Part shown: positions 1-5,206 of the stretch, in pieces
Numbering within the stretch: the stretch's first letter is position 1
How the letters are laid out: every line of letters starts with the position of its first letter
From: Prado023 sp049688395
GTDB lineage: Bacteria; Actinomycetota; Actinomycetes; S36-B12; CAIYMF01
DNA: 8,001 nucleotides
Assembly (NCBI GenBank): GCA_049688395.1
Contig: JBAVKQ010000331.1
Location: 1-8,001 of the forward strand
Reading direction: 5' to 3'
Notes under the pieces: generated by a model
What the model saw: the letters and a program-made list of their open reading frames with translations, nothing else
The model's database searches: none
Told to the model about the DNA's origin: nothing
Translations under genes and position numbers: made by a program

Positions 1-943
1 GGCGGTCCGCCCCGCCGACACCGAGGGGGAGCCGCTGCTGCTGGTCGGCGGGGGATCGAACCTGCTGATCGCCGACGAGGGCTTCGCCGGCCGGGCGATC
101 CTGGTGGCCACCGCCGGAATCCATGCCGCGTCCGAGGGCCCGGACCGTGTGATCGTCCGCGTGGCCGCCGGTCAGCCCTGGGACGAACTGGTGGCCACGG
201 CGGTGGACTCCGGCTGGTCGGGCCTCGAGGCGCTGTCCGGGATCCCCGGCTCGACCGGGGCCACCCCGATCCAGAACGTGGGCGCCTACGGTGCCGAGGT
301 GTCCCAGGTCCTGGCCGGTCTGCTGGTCCTGGACCGGCGGACCGGCCGGGTCGAGCCCATGACCCCGGCCCAGGCCGGATTCGCCTACCGGACCTCGGCG
401 CTCAAGGCCAGCCCGGACCGCTGGGTCGTGCTCGAGGTGACCCTGCGGATGCCCCGCTCGGACCAGGGTGCGCCGGTGCGCTACGCCGAGCTGGCGCGCA
501 CGTTGGGCGTCGAGGTCGGTCAGCGAGCGCCCGCCGCGGCGGTGCGCGCAGCAGTACTGGACCTGCGCCGCGGCAAGGGCATGGTCCTGGACCCCGCCGA
601 CCACGACACCTGGAGTGCCGGCTCGTTCTTCACCAACCCGTTCCTGTCACCTGCGCAGGCCGACGCGCTGCCTGACGCCGCCCCGCGGTTCGCCCAGCCC
701 GATGGTCAGGTGAAGACCTCCGCAGCGTGGCTGATCTCGCACGCCGGGTTCCCGCGGGGGTACGCCCTGCGCCCCGGCGCCCCGGCCGCGCTGTCGGCGA
801 AGCACTCACTGGCCCTGACCAATCGGGGCGCGGCCAGCGCCCGGGACCTGCTCGAACTGGCGCGTGCCGTGCGGTCCGGGGTCGCCGACCGCTTCGGGAT
901 CGTGCTGGTCAACGAACCCGTGCTGGTCGGCTGCACGCTGTAG
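1..943 (+). CDS. murB: UDP-N-acetylenolpyruvoylglucosamine reductase (MurB), 5' end missing
   Basis: MurB is a cytoplasmic FAD enzyme that uses NADPH to reduce UDP-GlcNAc-enolpyruvate to UDP-N-acetylmuramate, the second committed step of peptidoglycan synthesis. The open frame runs in from the window edge (first whole codon at 2) and gives 313 visible residues; I estimate 35-55 N-terminal residues are missing, judging from actinobacterial homologues. Visible motifs, numbered from position 2: FAD-binding VGGGSNLL at 15-22; the second FAD segment GSTGATPIQNVGAYGAE at about 83-99; YRTS with the catalytic-type Arg at 130; GSFFTNP with the catalytic Ser at 208; and the C-terminal NEPVLVGC with the catalytic Glu at 305. 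These correspond to Arg159, Ser229 and Glu325 of E. coli MurB. An internal GTG at 104 is not the start, because the FAD motif lies upstream of it. The gene converges on aspC, 56 bp away. Confidence 0.95.
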   Translation, partial: AVRPADTEGEPLLLVGGGSNLLIADEGFAGRAILVATAGIHAASEGPDRVIVRVAAGQPWDELVATAVDSGWSGLEALSGIPGSTGATPIQNVGAYGAEVSQVLAGLLVLDRRTGRVEPMTPAQAGFAYRTSALKASPDRWVVLEVTLRMPRSDQGAPVRYAELARTLGVEVGQRAPAAAVRAAVLDLRRGKGMVLDPADHDTWSAGSFFTNPFLSPAQADALPDAAPRFAQPDGQVKTSAAWLISHAGFPRGYALRPGAPAALSAKHSLALTNRGAASARDLLELARAVRSGVADRFGIVLVNEPVLVGCTL

Positions 944-947
944 GCGT

Positions 948-970
948 CGGCGTCACCGGGTGACGAGCCG
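948..970. terminator. Possible bidirectional hairpin between murB and aspC
   Basis: A short inverted repeat lies in the 56-bp gap between the two convergent genes. Positions 951-956 pair with 960-965 around a 3-nt loop, and 948-950 can pair with 968-970 after a 2-nt bulge. There is no T-run on either side. Its place between convergent stop codons suggests a terminator, but the stem is short, so this is a weak call. Confidence 0.3.
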
Positions 971-999
971 TCGTCGGACGCCGTCGTACGAGGTCGGGG

Positions 1000-2208
1000 T
1001 CAGCGGACCTCGCCGAGCAGCGTGGCCAACCGGCCGACACCCTCCTCGAGGTCGGCGTCACCCAGTGCGTAGGACAGCCGCATGAAGCCCGGGGTGCCGA
1101 ACGCCTCGCCGGGCACCACCGCCACCTCGACCTCGTCGAGGATCAGCGCTGCCAGCTCGGCGGACGTGGTCGGACGCTGGCCGCGCAGCTCGCGACCGAG
1201 CAGGTCGGCCACCGACGGGTAGACGTAGAACGCACCCTCGGGCTCCGGGCAGAGCACCCCCGGGATCGCGGAGAGCAATTCCACGATGCGCCGGCGGCGC
1301 CGGTCGAAGGCCGTGCGCATCTCCTGGACGGCGGCCAGATCCCCGGACACCGCGGCCAGGGCGGCGATCTGCGAGACGTTGGCCACGTTCGAGGTGGCGT
1401 GGGACTGCAGGTTGGTCGCGGCCTTCACTATGTCGCTCGGGCCGATCAGCCAACCGACCCGCCAGCCGGTCATCGCGTAGGTCTTGGCCACCCCGTTGAC
1501 CACGATGCACTTATCGGCCAGCTCGGGGACCTCGACGGGCATCGAGGCGAATGTCGCCTCGCCGTAGACGAGGTGCTCGTAGATCTCGTCGGTGATGACC
1601 CAGATGTCGTTGTCGACCGCCCAACGGCCGATGGCCGCGACGTCGGCCGGGGAGTACACCGCACCGGTGGGGTTCGACGGCGAGACGAACACCAGCGCCT
1701 TGGTGGCCGGGGTCCGGGCGGCCTCCAACTGCTCCACGCTCGCCTGGTACCCACGCTCCGGCGAGGTCGTCACGACCACGGTGGTGCCCCCGGCCAGGGC
1801 GATCGACTCGGGGTAGGTCGTCCAGTACGGGGCGGGCAGCAGGACCTCGTCGCCCGGGTCGAGCAGAGCGGCGAACGCGTTGTACAGAGCCTGTTTGCCG
1901 CCGTTGGTGATCAGCACGTCGGCGGGGCGCACGGCCAGGCCGGAGTCGCGCAGGGTCTTGGCGGCCACCGCCTCCTTGAGCTGGGGCAGGCCCCCCGCCG
2001 GGGTGTAACGATGCCAGCGGGGGTCGTGGCAGGCAGCGGCCGCGGCCTCGACGATGTAGTCCGGCGTGGGGAAGTCCGGCTCACCGGCGCCGAAGCCGAT
2101 CACCGGCCGACCGGCGGCCTTGAGGGCCTTGGCCTTGGCGTCGACGGCCAGGGTGGCAGACTCGGCGATCGCACCGACACGGACAGAGACGCGACTGTGA
2201 GCAGGCAT
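1000..2208 (-). CDS. aspC: Class I PLP-dependent aspartate aminotransferase, AspC type
   Basis: The product (402 residues) is a cytoplasmic fold-type I aminotransferase that interconverts aspartate/2-oxoglutarate and oxaloacetate/glutamate. Some members of this subgroup (Ib) also transaminate prephenate, which is possible here. Landmarks: GFGAGEPDFPTP at 38-49, YWTTYPE at 128-134, SPSNPTG with PLP-contacting Asn179, TDEIYEHLVY with Asp207 and Tyr210, the Schiff-base Lys242 in AKTYAMTGWRVGW, and the substrate-carboxylate Arg at about 377 in RLSYALGD. The frame stays open upstream to 2358, across part of the tRNA gene, but similarity to Streptomyces AspC begins just inside the ATG at 2208. A further ATG at 2217 overlaps a -10 box. 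No Shine-Dalgarno sequence precedes 2208, in keeping with leaderless expression. The gene converges with murB and diverges from tRNA-Trp; both are its neighbours in Streptomyces too. Confidence 0.93.
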   Translation of the reverse strand: MPAHSRVSVRVGAIAESATLAVDAKAKALKAAGRPVIGFGAGEPDFPTPDYIVEAAAAACHDPRWHRYTPAGGLPQLKEAVAAKTLRDSGLAVRPADVLITNGGKQALYNAFAALLDPGDEVLLPAPYWTTYPESIALAGGTTVVVTTSPERGYQASVEQLEAARTPATKALVFVSPSNPTGAVYSPADVAAIGRWAVDNDIWVITDEIYEHLVYGEATFASMPVEVPELADKCIVVNGVAKTYAMTGWRVGWLIGPSDIVKAATNLQSHATSNVANVSQIAALAAVSGDLAAVQEMRTAFDRRRRRIVELLSAIPGVLCPEPEGAFYVYPSVADLLGRELRGQRPTTSAELAALILDEVEVAVVPGEAFGTPGFMRLSYALGDADLEEGVGRLATLLGEVR

Positions 2209-2215
2209 GGGGCAC

Positions 2216-2244
2216 ATCGTAGTGAAGGGCGCCCGGCGGCACAG
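2216..2244 (-). promoter_or_regulatory. Predicted leaderless promoter of aspC
   Basis: On the minus strand TACGAT (2221-2216) matches four of six bases of the sigma-70-type -10 consensus. Seven bases separate it from the ATG at 2208, which would put the transcription start on or next to the start codon. A weak -35 (CTGTGC, 2244-2239) lies 17 bp upstream. The lack of any purine-rich ribosome site fits a leaderless mRNA, a common arrangement in actinobacteria. Confidence 0.55.
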
Positions 2245-2247
2245 GGT

Positions 2248-2277
2248 TTGGACCCTTCCGGTGATCGCATCTACACT
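2248..2277 (+). promoter_or_regulatory. Predicted promoter of tRNA-Trp and probably secE-nusG
   Basis: TTGGAC (2248-2253) and TACACT (2272-2277) form a -35/-10 pair with an 18-bp spacer; three and four of six bases match the consensus. Transcription would start near 2284, giving about 48 nt of leader before the tRNA. Its -35 box stands only 3 bp from the weak -35 of the divergent aspC promoter. I see no better promoter before secE, so secE and nusG probably depend on it. Confidence 0.55.
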
Positions 2278-2331
2278 GGGCGCTCCGGGTCGGCGCACCC
2301 TCGCGGTAGCTTGCCCGGTCGAGTAGTCCAA

Positions 2332-2404
2332 AGGGTCGTAGCTCAATTGGTAGAGCACCGGTCTCCAAAACCGGCGGTTGCGGGTTCAAGTCCCTCCGGC
2401 CCTG
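2332..2404 (+). tRNA. trpT: tRNA-Trp (anticodon CCA)
   Basis: A 73-nt cloverleaf can be folded by hand. The acceptor stem is 2332-2338 with 2397-2403 (seven pairs, one G-T wobble, A1-U72). The D stem is GCTC/GAGC (2341-2344, 2353-2356). The anticodon stem is CCGGT/ACCGG around loop CTCCAAA, with anticodon CCA at 2365-2367. The T loop is TTCAAGT (2385-2391) and the discriminator G is 2404. The 3' CCA is not encoded (the next bases are CGA), so a nucleotidyltransferase must add it. The T stem GCGGG/CCCTC holds one C-T mismatch (2381 with 2395, tRNA positions 50 and 64). tRNA-Trp upstream of secE is the usual arrangement in actinobacteria and many other bacteria. Confidence 0.96.
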
Positions 2405-2408
2405 CGAG

Positions 2409-2428
2409 GCGGGACGTTCGCGTCCCGC
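2409..2428 (+). other. Perfect 8-bp hairpin with TTCG loop after tRNA-Trp
   Basis: GCGGGACG (2409-2416) pairs completely with CGTCCCGC (2421-2428) around the loop TTCG. It starts five bases after the tRNA discriminator base and has no T-tract. It may mark tRNA 3' processing, protect the RNA end, or act as a partial terminator between tRNA and secE. Which of these holds is inference. Confidence 0.6.
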
Positions 2429-2439
2429 GTCCAACACCT

Positions 2440-2458
2440 GCGGACGCCCGTCGTCCGC
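2440..2458 (+). other. Second hairpin upstream of secE
   Basis: GCGGACG (2440-2446) pairs with CGTCCGC (2452-2458) around a 5-nt loop. It follows the TTCG hairpin by 11 bases and ends 3 bases before the Shine-Dalgarno sequence of secE (GGAGG, 2462-2466). It could act with the first hairpin as an attenuator or affect ribosome access to secE. Confidence 0.5.
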
Positions 2459-2470
2459 CTCGGAGGGCCT

Positions 2471-2725
2471 GTGAGTGAGAGCAGCACGACGACTGGTCAT
2501 GGGTCGTCCGGTGGAAAGAAGTCCACGGGGCAGCCCGGGCGCTGGGCACGGCTGACACTGTTCATGCGCCAGGTGATCGCCGAGTTGCGCAAGGTCATCT
2601 GGCCCACGCGCAAGGAGTTGATCACCTACACGTGGGTGGTGATCGTCTTCGTGGCGGTCTTCGCCGTGATCGTGGGGCTCTACGACTGGATGTTCACGTT
2701 CGTGGTGCTGCGGCTGTTCGGCTGA
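2471..2725 (+). CDS. secE: Preprotein translocase subunit SecE
   Basis: SecE is the small clamp subunit of the SecYEG channel in the cytoplasmic membrane. The 84-residue product has a Ser/Thr/Gly-rich hydrophilic start (1-25), the conserved amphipathic helix MRQVIAELRKVIWPTRKEL (32-50) that lies along the membrane surface, and one transmembrane segment at about 54-78. This is the short single-span form common outside the gamma-proteobacteria; E. coli SecE has three spans. GTG at 2471 is chosen as start because GGAGG (2462-2466) lies just ahead with a short 4-nt spacer. The frame continues upstream, but only into the tRNA. The stop is followed 43 bp later by nusG, the usual partner. No Ala/Pro acidic extension is present, unlike NusG. 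Confidence 0.93.
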   Translation: MSESSTTTGHGSSGGKKSTGQPGRWARLTLFMRQVIAELRKVIWPTRKELITYTWVVIVFVAVFAVIVGLYDWMFTFVVLRLFG

Positions 2726-2768
2726 TCTGCACACCCCCTACCACTAGACGAGATCTGCGAGGACGACT

Positions 2769-3728
2769 GTGCCTGGACCGACCGACGAGTTCGACGCCCC
2801 CGAGGGCGAGGCCGCCGAGTTCGACTCCCCGGCTGCCCCGAGGGCAACCGATGGGGTCGACTCCGCCCCGACCCCGGACGCAGACGACGCGCCGGCGACC
2901 GAGAACGCCGTCGATGATCCGTCGTCCGGCGAGCAGGTGTCCGAGGAACCGGCGGCCGACGGGCAGCTGTCCGACGACCAGATGACAGGCGACGCGCAGG
3001 CCCCGGCCGAGGCGGTGTTCACCGACAGCGTCGACCCGCTGACCGGCGAGCTGATCTCCGCGCCGGTCGAGCCCGGCGACGCGCCGGCCGACGAGCCCGC
3101 CCAGGCCCTCGACCCGGTAGCCGCCTTCCGCGAGGAGATGCTGGCAGCACCAGGTGACTGGTACGTGATCCACTCCTACGCCGGCTACGAGAACAAGGTC
3201 AAGGCCAACCTGCTCACCCGGGCCACCTCGCTGAACATGGAGGACCACATCTTCCAGGTCGAGGTCCCGATCGAGGAGGTCGTGGAGATCAAGAACGGGC
3301 AGAAGAAGCAGGTCAAGCGCAACAAGTTCCCCGGTTACGTGCTGGTCCGCATGGAGCTCACCGACGAGTCCTGGGGCACCGTTCGGCACACCCCCGGGGT
3401 GACCGGCTTCGTGGGCCACGCCCACCAGCCGCTGCCGCTGAGCCTCGACGAGGTCGTGACGATCCTGGCTCCCGAGCCCGAGGTCCCTCTCGAGCCGGTG
3501 GCCGCGGGTGGCTCCGGGGGCCAGAAGGCCGCCGGCCGGCCCGCCCCGGTCGTGGAGATCGACCTCTCCCCGGGTGACTCGGTCACCGTCATCGATGGCG
3601 CGTTCGCGACCCTGCACGCCACGGTCTCGGAGATCAACATCGAGGGCCAGAAGATCACCGGCCTGGTCGAGATCTTCGGCCGGGAGACCCCGGTCGAGTT
3701 GCGGTTCGACCAGATCCAGAAGAACTAG
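2769..3728 (+). CDS. nusG: Transcription elongation/antitermination factor NusG
   Basis: NusG binds the RNA polymerase clamp to affect pausing and termination, and can link polymerase to Rho or the ribosome. The product has 319 residues, against 181 in E. coli. Residues 1 to about 125 are a hydrophilic extension rich in Asp, Glu, Ala and Pro, with no hydrophobic segment. The NGN domain follows at about 129-240, starting at DWYVIHSYAGYENKVKANL and including the RNKFPGYVLVRMEL stretch. A Gly/Pro/Glu-rich linker (241-263) leads to the KOW domain (about 265-319) with PGDSVTVIDGAF and FGRETPVEL. GTG at 2769 is chosen because GAGGA (2759-2763) stands 5 bases ahead. An acidic N-terminal extension is known in actinobacterial NusG proteins; this one is at the long end. 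The gene is cotranscribed with secE in most bacteria. Confidence 0.95.
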   Translation: MPGPTDEFDAPEGEAAEFDSPAAPRATDGVDSAPTPDADDAPATENAVDDPSSGEQVSEEPAADGQLSDDQMTGDAQAPAEAVFTDSVDPLTGELISAPVEPGDAPADEPAQALDPVAAFREEMLAAPGDWYVIHSYAGYENKVKANLLTRATSLNMEDHIFQVEVPIEEVVEIKNGQKKQVKRNKFPGYVLVRMELTDESWGTVRHTPGVTGFVGHAHQPLPLSLDEVVTILAPEPEVPLEPVAAGGSGGQKAAGRPAPVVEIDLSPGDSVTVIDGAFATLHATVSEINIEGQKITGLVEIFGRETPVELRFDQIQKN

Positions 3729-3746
3729 CACCAGCGCCACCAGCGC
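3729..3746 (+). repeat. 9-bp tandem repeat directly after nusG stop
   Basis: CACCAGCGC occurs twice in perfect tandem (3729-3737 and 3738-3746), starting at the base after the nusG stop codon. No function is evident; slippage duplication is the simplest explanation. Confidence 0.7.
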
Positions 3747-3755
3747 CCACAGATT

Positions 3756-3784
3756 CCCGCGGTGAATGCGCCGCGGGTGCACCC
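3756..3784 (+). promoter_or_regulatory. Hairpin and palindrome in the nusG-rplK gap
   Basis: CCCGCGG (3756-3762) pairs with CCGCGGG (3771-3777) around the 8-nt loop TGAATGCG. The right arm overlaps a perfect 10-bp palindrome, GGGTGCACCC (3775-3784), directly before the rplK ribosome site (AGGAGAAGGA, 3785-3794). The L11-L1 operon of other bacteria carries an L1 repressor site near the start of rplK mRNA, and this hairpin stands in the right place. Identification as an L1 site is inference; a weak terminator or processing site is also possible. Confidence 0.4.
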
Positions 3785-3805
3785 AGGAGAAGGACCCGAA
3801 GAGAA

Positions 3806-4243
3806 ATGCCTCCCAAGAAGAAGAAGAAGGTCACCGGCCTGATCAAGCTCCAGATCAACGCCGGCGCCGCCAACCCCGCGCCGCCCGTGGGCCCCGCGCT
3901 GGGCCAGCACGGCGTGAACATCATGGAGTTCTGCAAGGCGTACAACGCGGCGACCGAGGCCCAGCGTGGCCAGGTCATCCCGGTCGAGATCACCGTCTAC
4001 GAGGACCGCTCGTTCGACTTCGTGCTCAAGACCCCGCCCGCGGCGAAGCTCATCCTCAAGGCAGCCGGGATCGAGAAGGGCTCCGGCGTGCCCCAGAAGG
4101 ACAAGGTGGGCTCGATCAGCAGGGCACAGGTCAAGGAGATCGCCGAGACCAAGATGCCCGACCTGAACGCCAACGACGTGCAGGCCGCGATGAAGATCAT
4201 CGAGGGCACCGCACGGCAGATGGGTGTCACCGTCTCGGAGTGA
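3806..4243 (+). CDS. rplK: 50S ribosomal protein L11
   Basis: L11 binds the GTPase-associated region of 23S rRNA at the stalk base, where it contacts elongation factors, RelA and thiopeptide antibiotics. The 145-residue product has normal length. It begins with a basic PPKKKKK run followed by the N-terminal domain with the proline-rich helix NPAPPVGPALGQHGVN (23-38), the thiostrepton and micrococcin contact region. A linker near residue 70 leads to the C-terminal rRNA-binding domain, with the family signature in KMPDLNANDVQAAMKIIEG. ATG at 3806 is set by the conserved N terminus; AGGAGAAGGA (3785-3794) is somewhat far upstream as ribosome site. L11 and L1 form the usual pair, here 80 bp apart. 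Confidence 0.97.
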   Translation: MPPKKKKKVTGLIKLQINAGAANPAPPVGPALGQHGVNIMEFCKAYNAATEAQRGQVIPVEITVYEDRSFDFVLKTPPAAKLILKAAGIEKGSGVPQKDKVGSISRAQVKEIAETKMPDLNANDVQAAMKIIEGTARQMGVTVSE

Positions 4244-4271
4244 GACGGCCCACCCGCCAGACCCAGAACGC

Positions 4272-4302
4272 GTGGTAGGGCCAGCGCGGCCCGTCGAACC
4301 AC
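4272..4302 (+). other. Interrupted hairpin in the rplK-rplA gap
   Basis: GTGGT (4272-4276) pairs with ACCAC (4298-4302) and GGGCC (4278-4282) pairs with GGCCC (4288-4292). The two stems are separated by an asymmetric internal loop, one base on the left and five on the right. The structure ends 4 bases before the rplA ribosome site (GGAAAGGTGA, 4307-4316). It could be a translational control element or an mRNA processing site; neither is shown by the sequence. Confidence 0.4.
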
Positions 4303-4323
4303 CTACGGAAAGGTGAACCCGTC

Positions 4324-5040
4324 ATGAAGCGCAGCAAGGGCTACCGCCAGGCAGCCGAGAAGATCGATCCCACCCAGGTGCACACCCCGCTGTCAGCGGT
4401 CCGCCTGGCCAAGGAGACGAGCCCCGCGAAGTTCGACGCGACCGTCGAGGTCGCCCTGCGTCTGGGTGTGGACCCCCGCAAGGCCGACCAGATGATTCGC
4501 GGCACCGTCAACCTGCCGCACGGCACCGGCAAGACCGCCCGGGTCCTGGTCTTCGCCAACGGCGCCAAGGCCGACGAGGCACGTGCCGCGGGTGCGGACT
4601 TCGTCGGCTCCGACGACATGATCGAGAAGGTCGCCGCGGGGTGGACCGACTTCGACGCAGCCGTGGCCACTCCGGACCTGATGGGCAAGGTCGGTCGGCT
4701 GGGCAAGGTGCTGGGCCCGCGTGGCCTGATGCCCAACCCCAAGACCGGCACGGTCACGATGGACGTCACCAAGGCCGTCACCGAGATCAAGGGCGGCAAG
4801 ATCGAGTTCCGCACCGACAAGCACGCCAATCTGAACTTCCCGATCGGCAAGGTCTCGTTCTCCGAGACCCAACTGGTCGAGAACTACGGCGCGGCCCTCG
4901 ACGAGATCATGCGGCTCAAGCCCTCGGCCTCCAAGGGCCGCTACGTGCGCAAGGCCACCATGGCCACGACGATGGGCCCCGGCATCCCGCTGGATCCCAA
5001 CCGGACCCGGGAACTGCTCACCGAGGACGAGACCGTCTGA
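4324..5040 (+). CDS. rplA: 50S ribosomal protein L1
   Basis: L1 forms the mobile L1 stalk that helps release deacylated tRNA from the E site, and in many bacteria it represses its own operon by binding its mRNA. The product has 238 residues, normal for the family. Domain I is split between the N-terminal part (1 to about 68) and the C-terminal part (about 162-238), with Rossmann-like domain II inserted between them. The L1 signature GPRGLMPNPKTGTV lies at 131-144. ATG at 4324 is preceded by AGGTGA (4311-4316) with 7-base spacing, a good match to the 16S rRNA end. The gene follows rplK and is followed by a strong terminator, so the usual L1-L10 continuity is broken here. Confidence 0.97.
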   Translation: MKRSKGYRQAAEKIDPTQVHTPLSAVRLAKETSPAKFDATVEVALRLGVDPRKADQMIRGTVNLPHGTGKTARVLVFANGAKADEARAAGADFVGSDDMIEKVAAGWTDFDAAVATPDLMGKVGRLGKVLGPRGLMPNPKTGTVTMDVTKAVTEIKGGKIEFRTDKHANLNFPIGKVSFSETQLVENYGAALDEIMRLKPSASKGRYVRKATMATTMGPGIPLDPNRTRELLTEDETV

Positions 5041-5059
5041 GGCGTCCCACCGGCACGTT

Positions 5060-5099
5060 CGAAGGCCCCACCCGACGCATCGGCGCGGTGGGGCCTTCG
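5060..5099 (+). terminator. Strong hairpin terminator after rplA
   Basis: Thirteen consecutive bases (5060-5072, CGAAGGCCCCACC) pair perfectly with 5087-5099 around a 14-nt loop, starting 20 bases after the rplA stop. No T-tract follows. Such strong hairpins without a U-trail are often taken as terminators in actinobacteria. It separates the secE-nusG-rplKA unit from lysS. Confidence 0.75.
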
Positions 5100-5143
5100 G
5101 CTGTCCCGGGCCGGCGCACGCGCCCCGACCTGTTCGACGGCGC

Positions 5144-5171
5144 GGTCGGCCGCTGCAGGCCCCATTAGAAT
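5144..5171 (+). promoter_or_regulatory. Predicted promoter of lysS
   Basis: TAGAAT (5166-5171) matches five of six -10 consensus bases, a clear signal in this GC-rich gap. The -35 is poor: GGTCGG (5144-5149) at a 16-bp spacer is the best available. Transcription from about 5178 would give a leader of roughly 29 nt containing the ribosome site GAGAG (5193-5197). Confidence 0.5.
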
Positions 5172-5206
5172 CGGGCCGCCGATCCGACCCCCGAGAGTGA
5201 GCACCC

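Noticed and set aside
104..106. GTG as start of murB
   Set aside because: The FAD-binding VGGGSNLL motif is encoded upstream of it, so the true start is outside the window.
2215..2217. Alternative aspC start (MCPMPAH) nine bases upstream
   Set aside because: This ATG overlaps the proposed -10 box and would lie upstream of the expected transcription start; homologues align from just after the ATG at 2208.
1399..2478. Plus-strand open frame opposite aspC running through tRNA-Trp
   Set aside because: It crosses the tRNA gene and the divergent promoters and encodes no recognisable motif, while aspC on the other strand is certain.
2694..3782. Minus-strand open frame opposite nusG (362 codons)
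   Set aside because: It mirrors the nusG codons, shows no domain, and has a low-complexity Gly/Leu/Val/Asp/His composition typical of a shadow frame.
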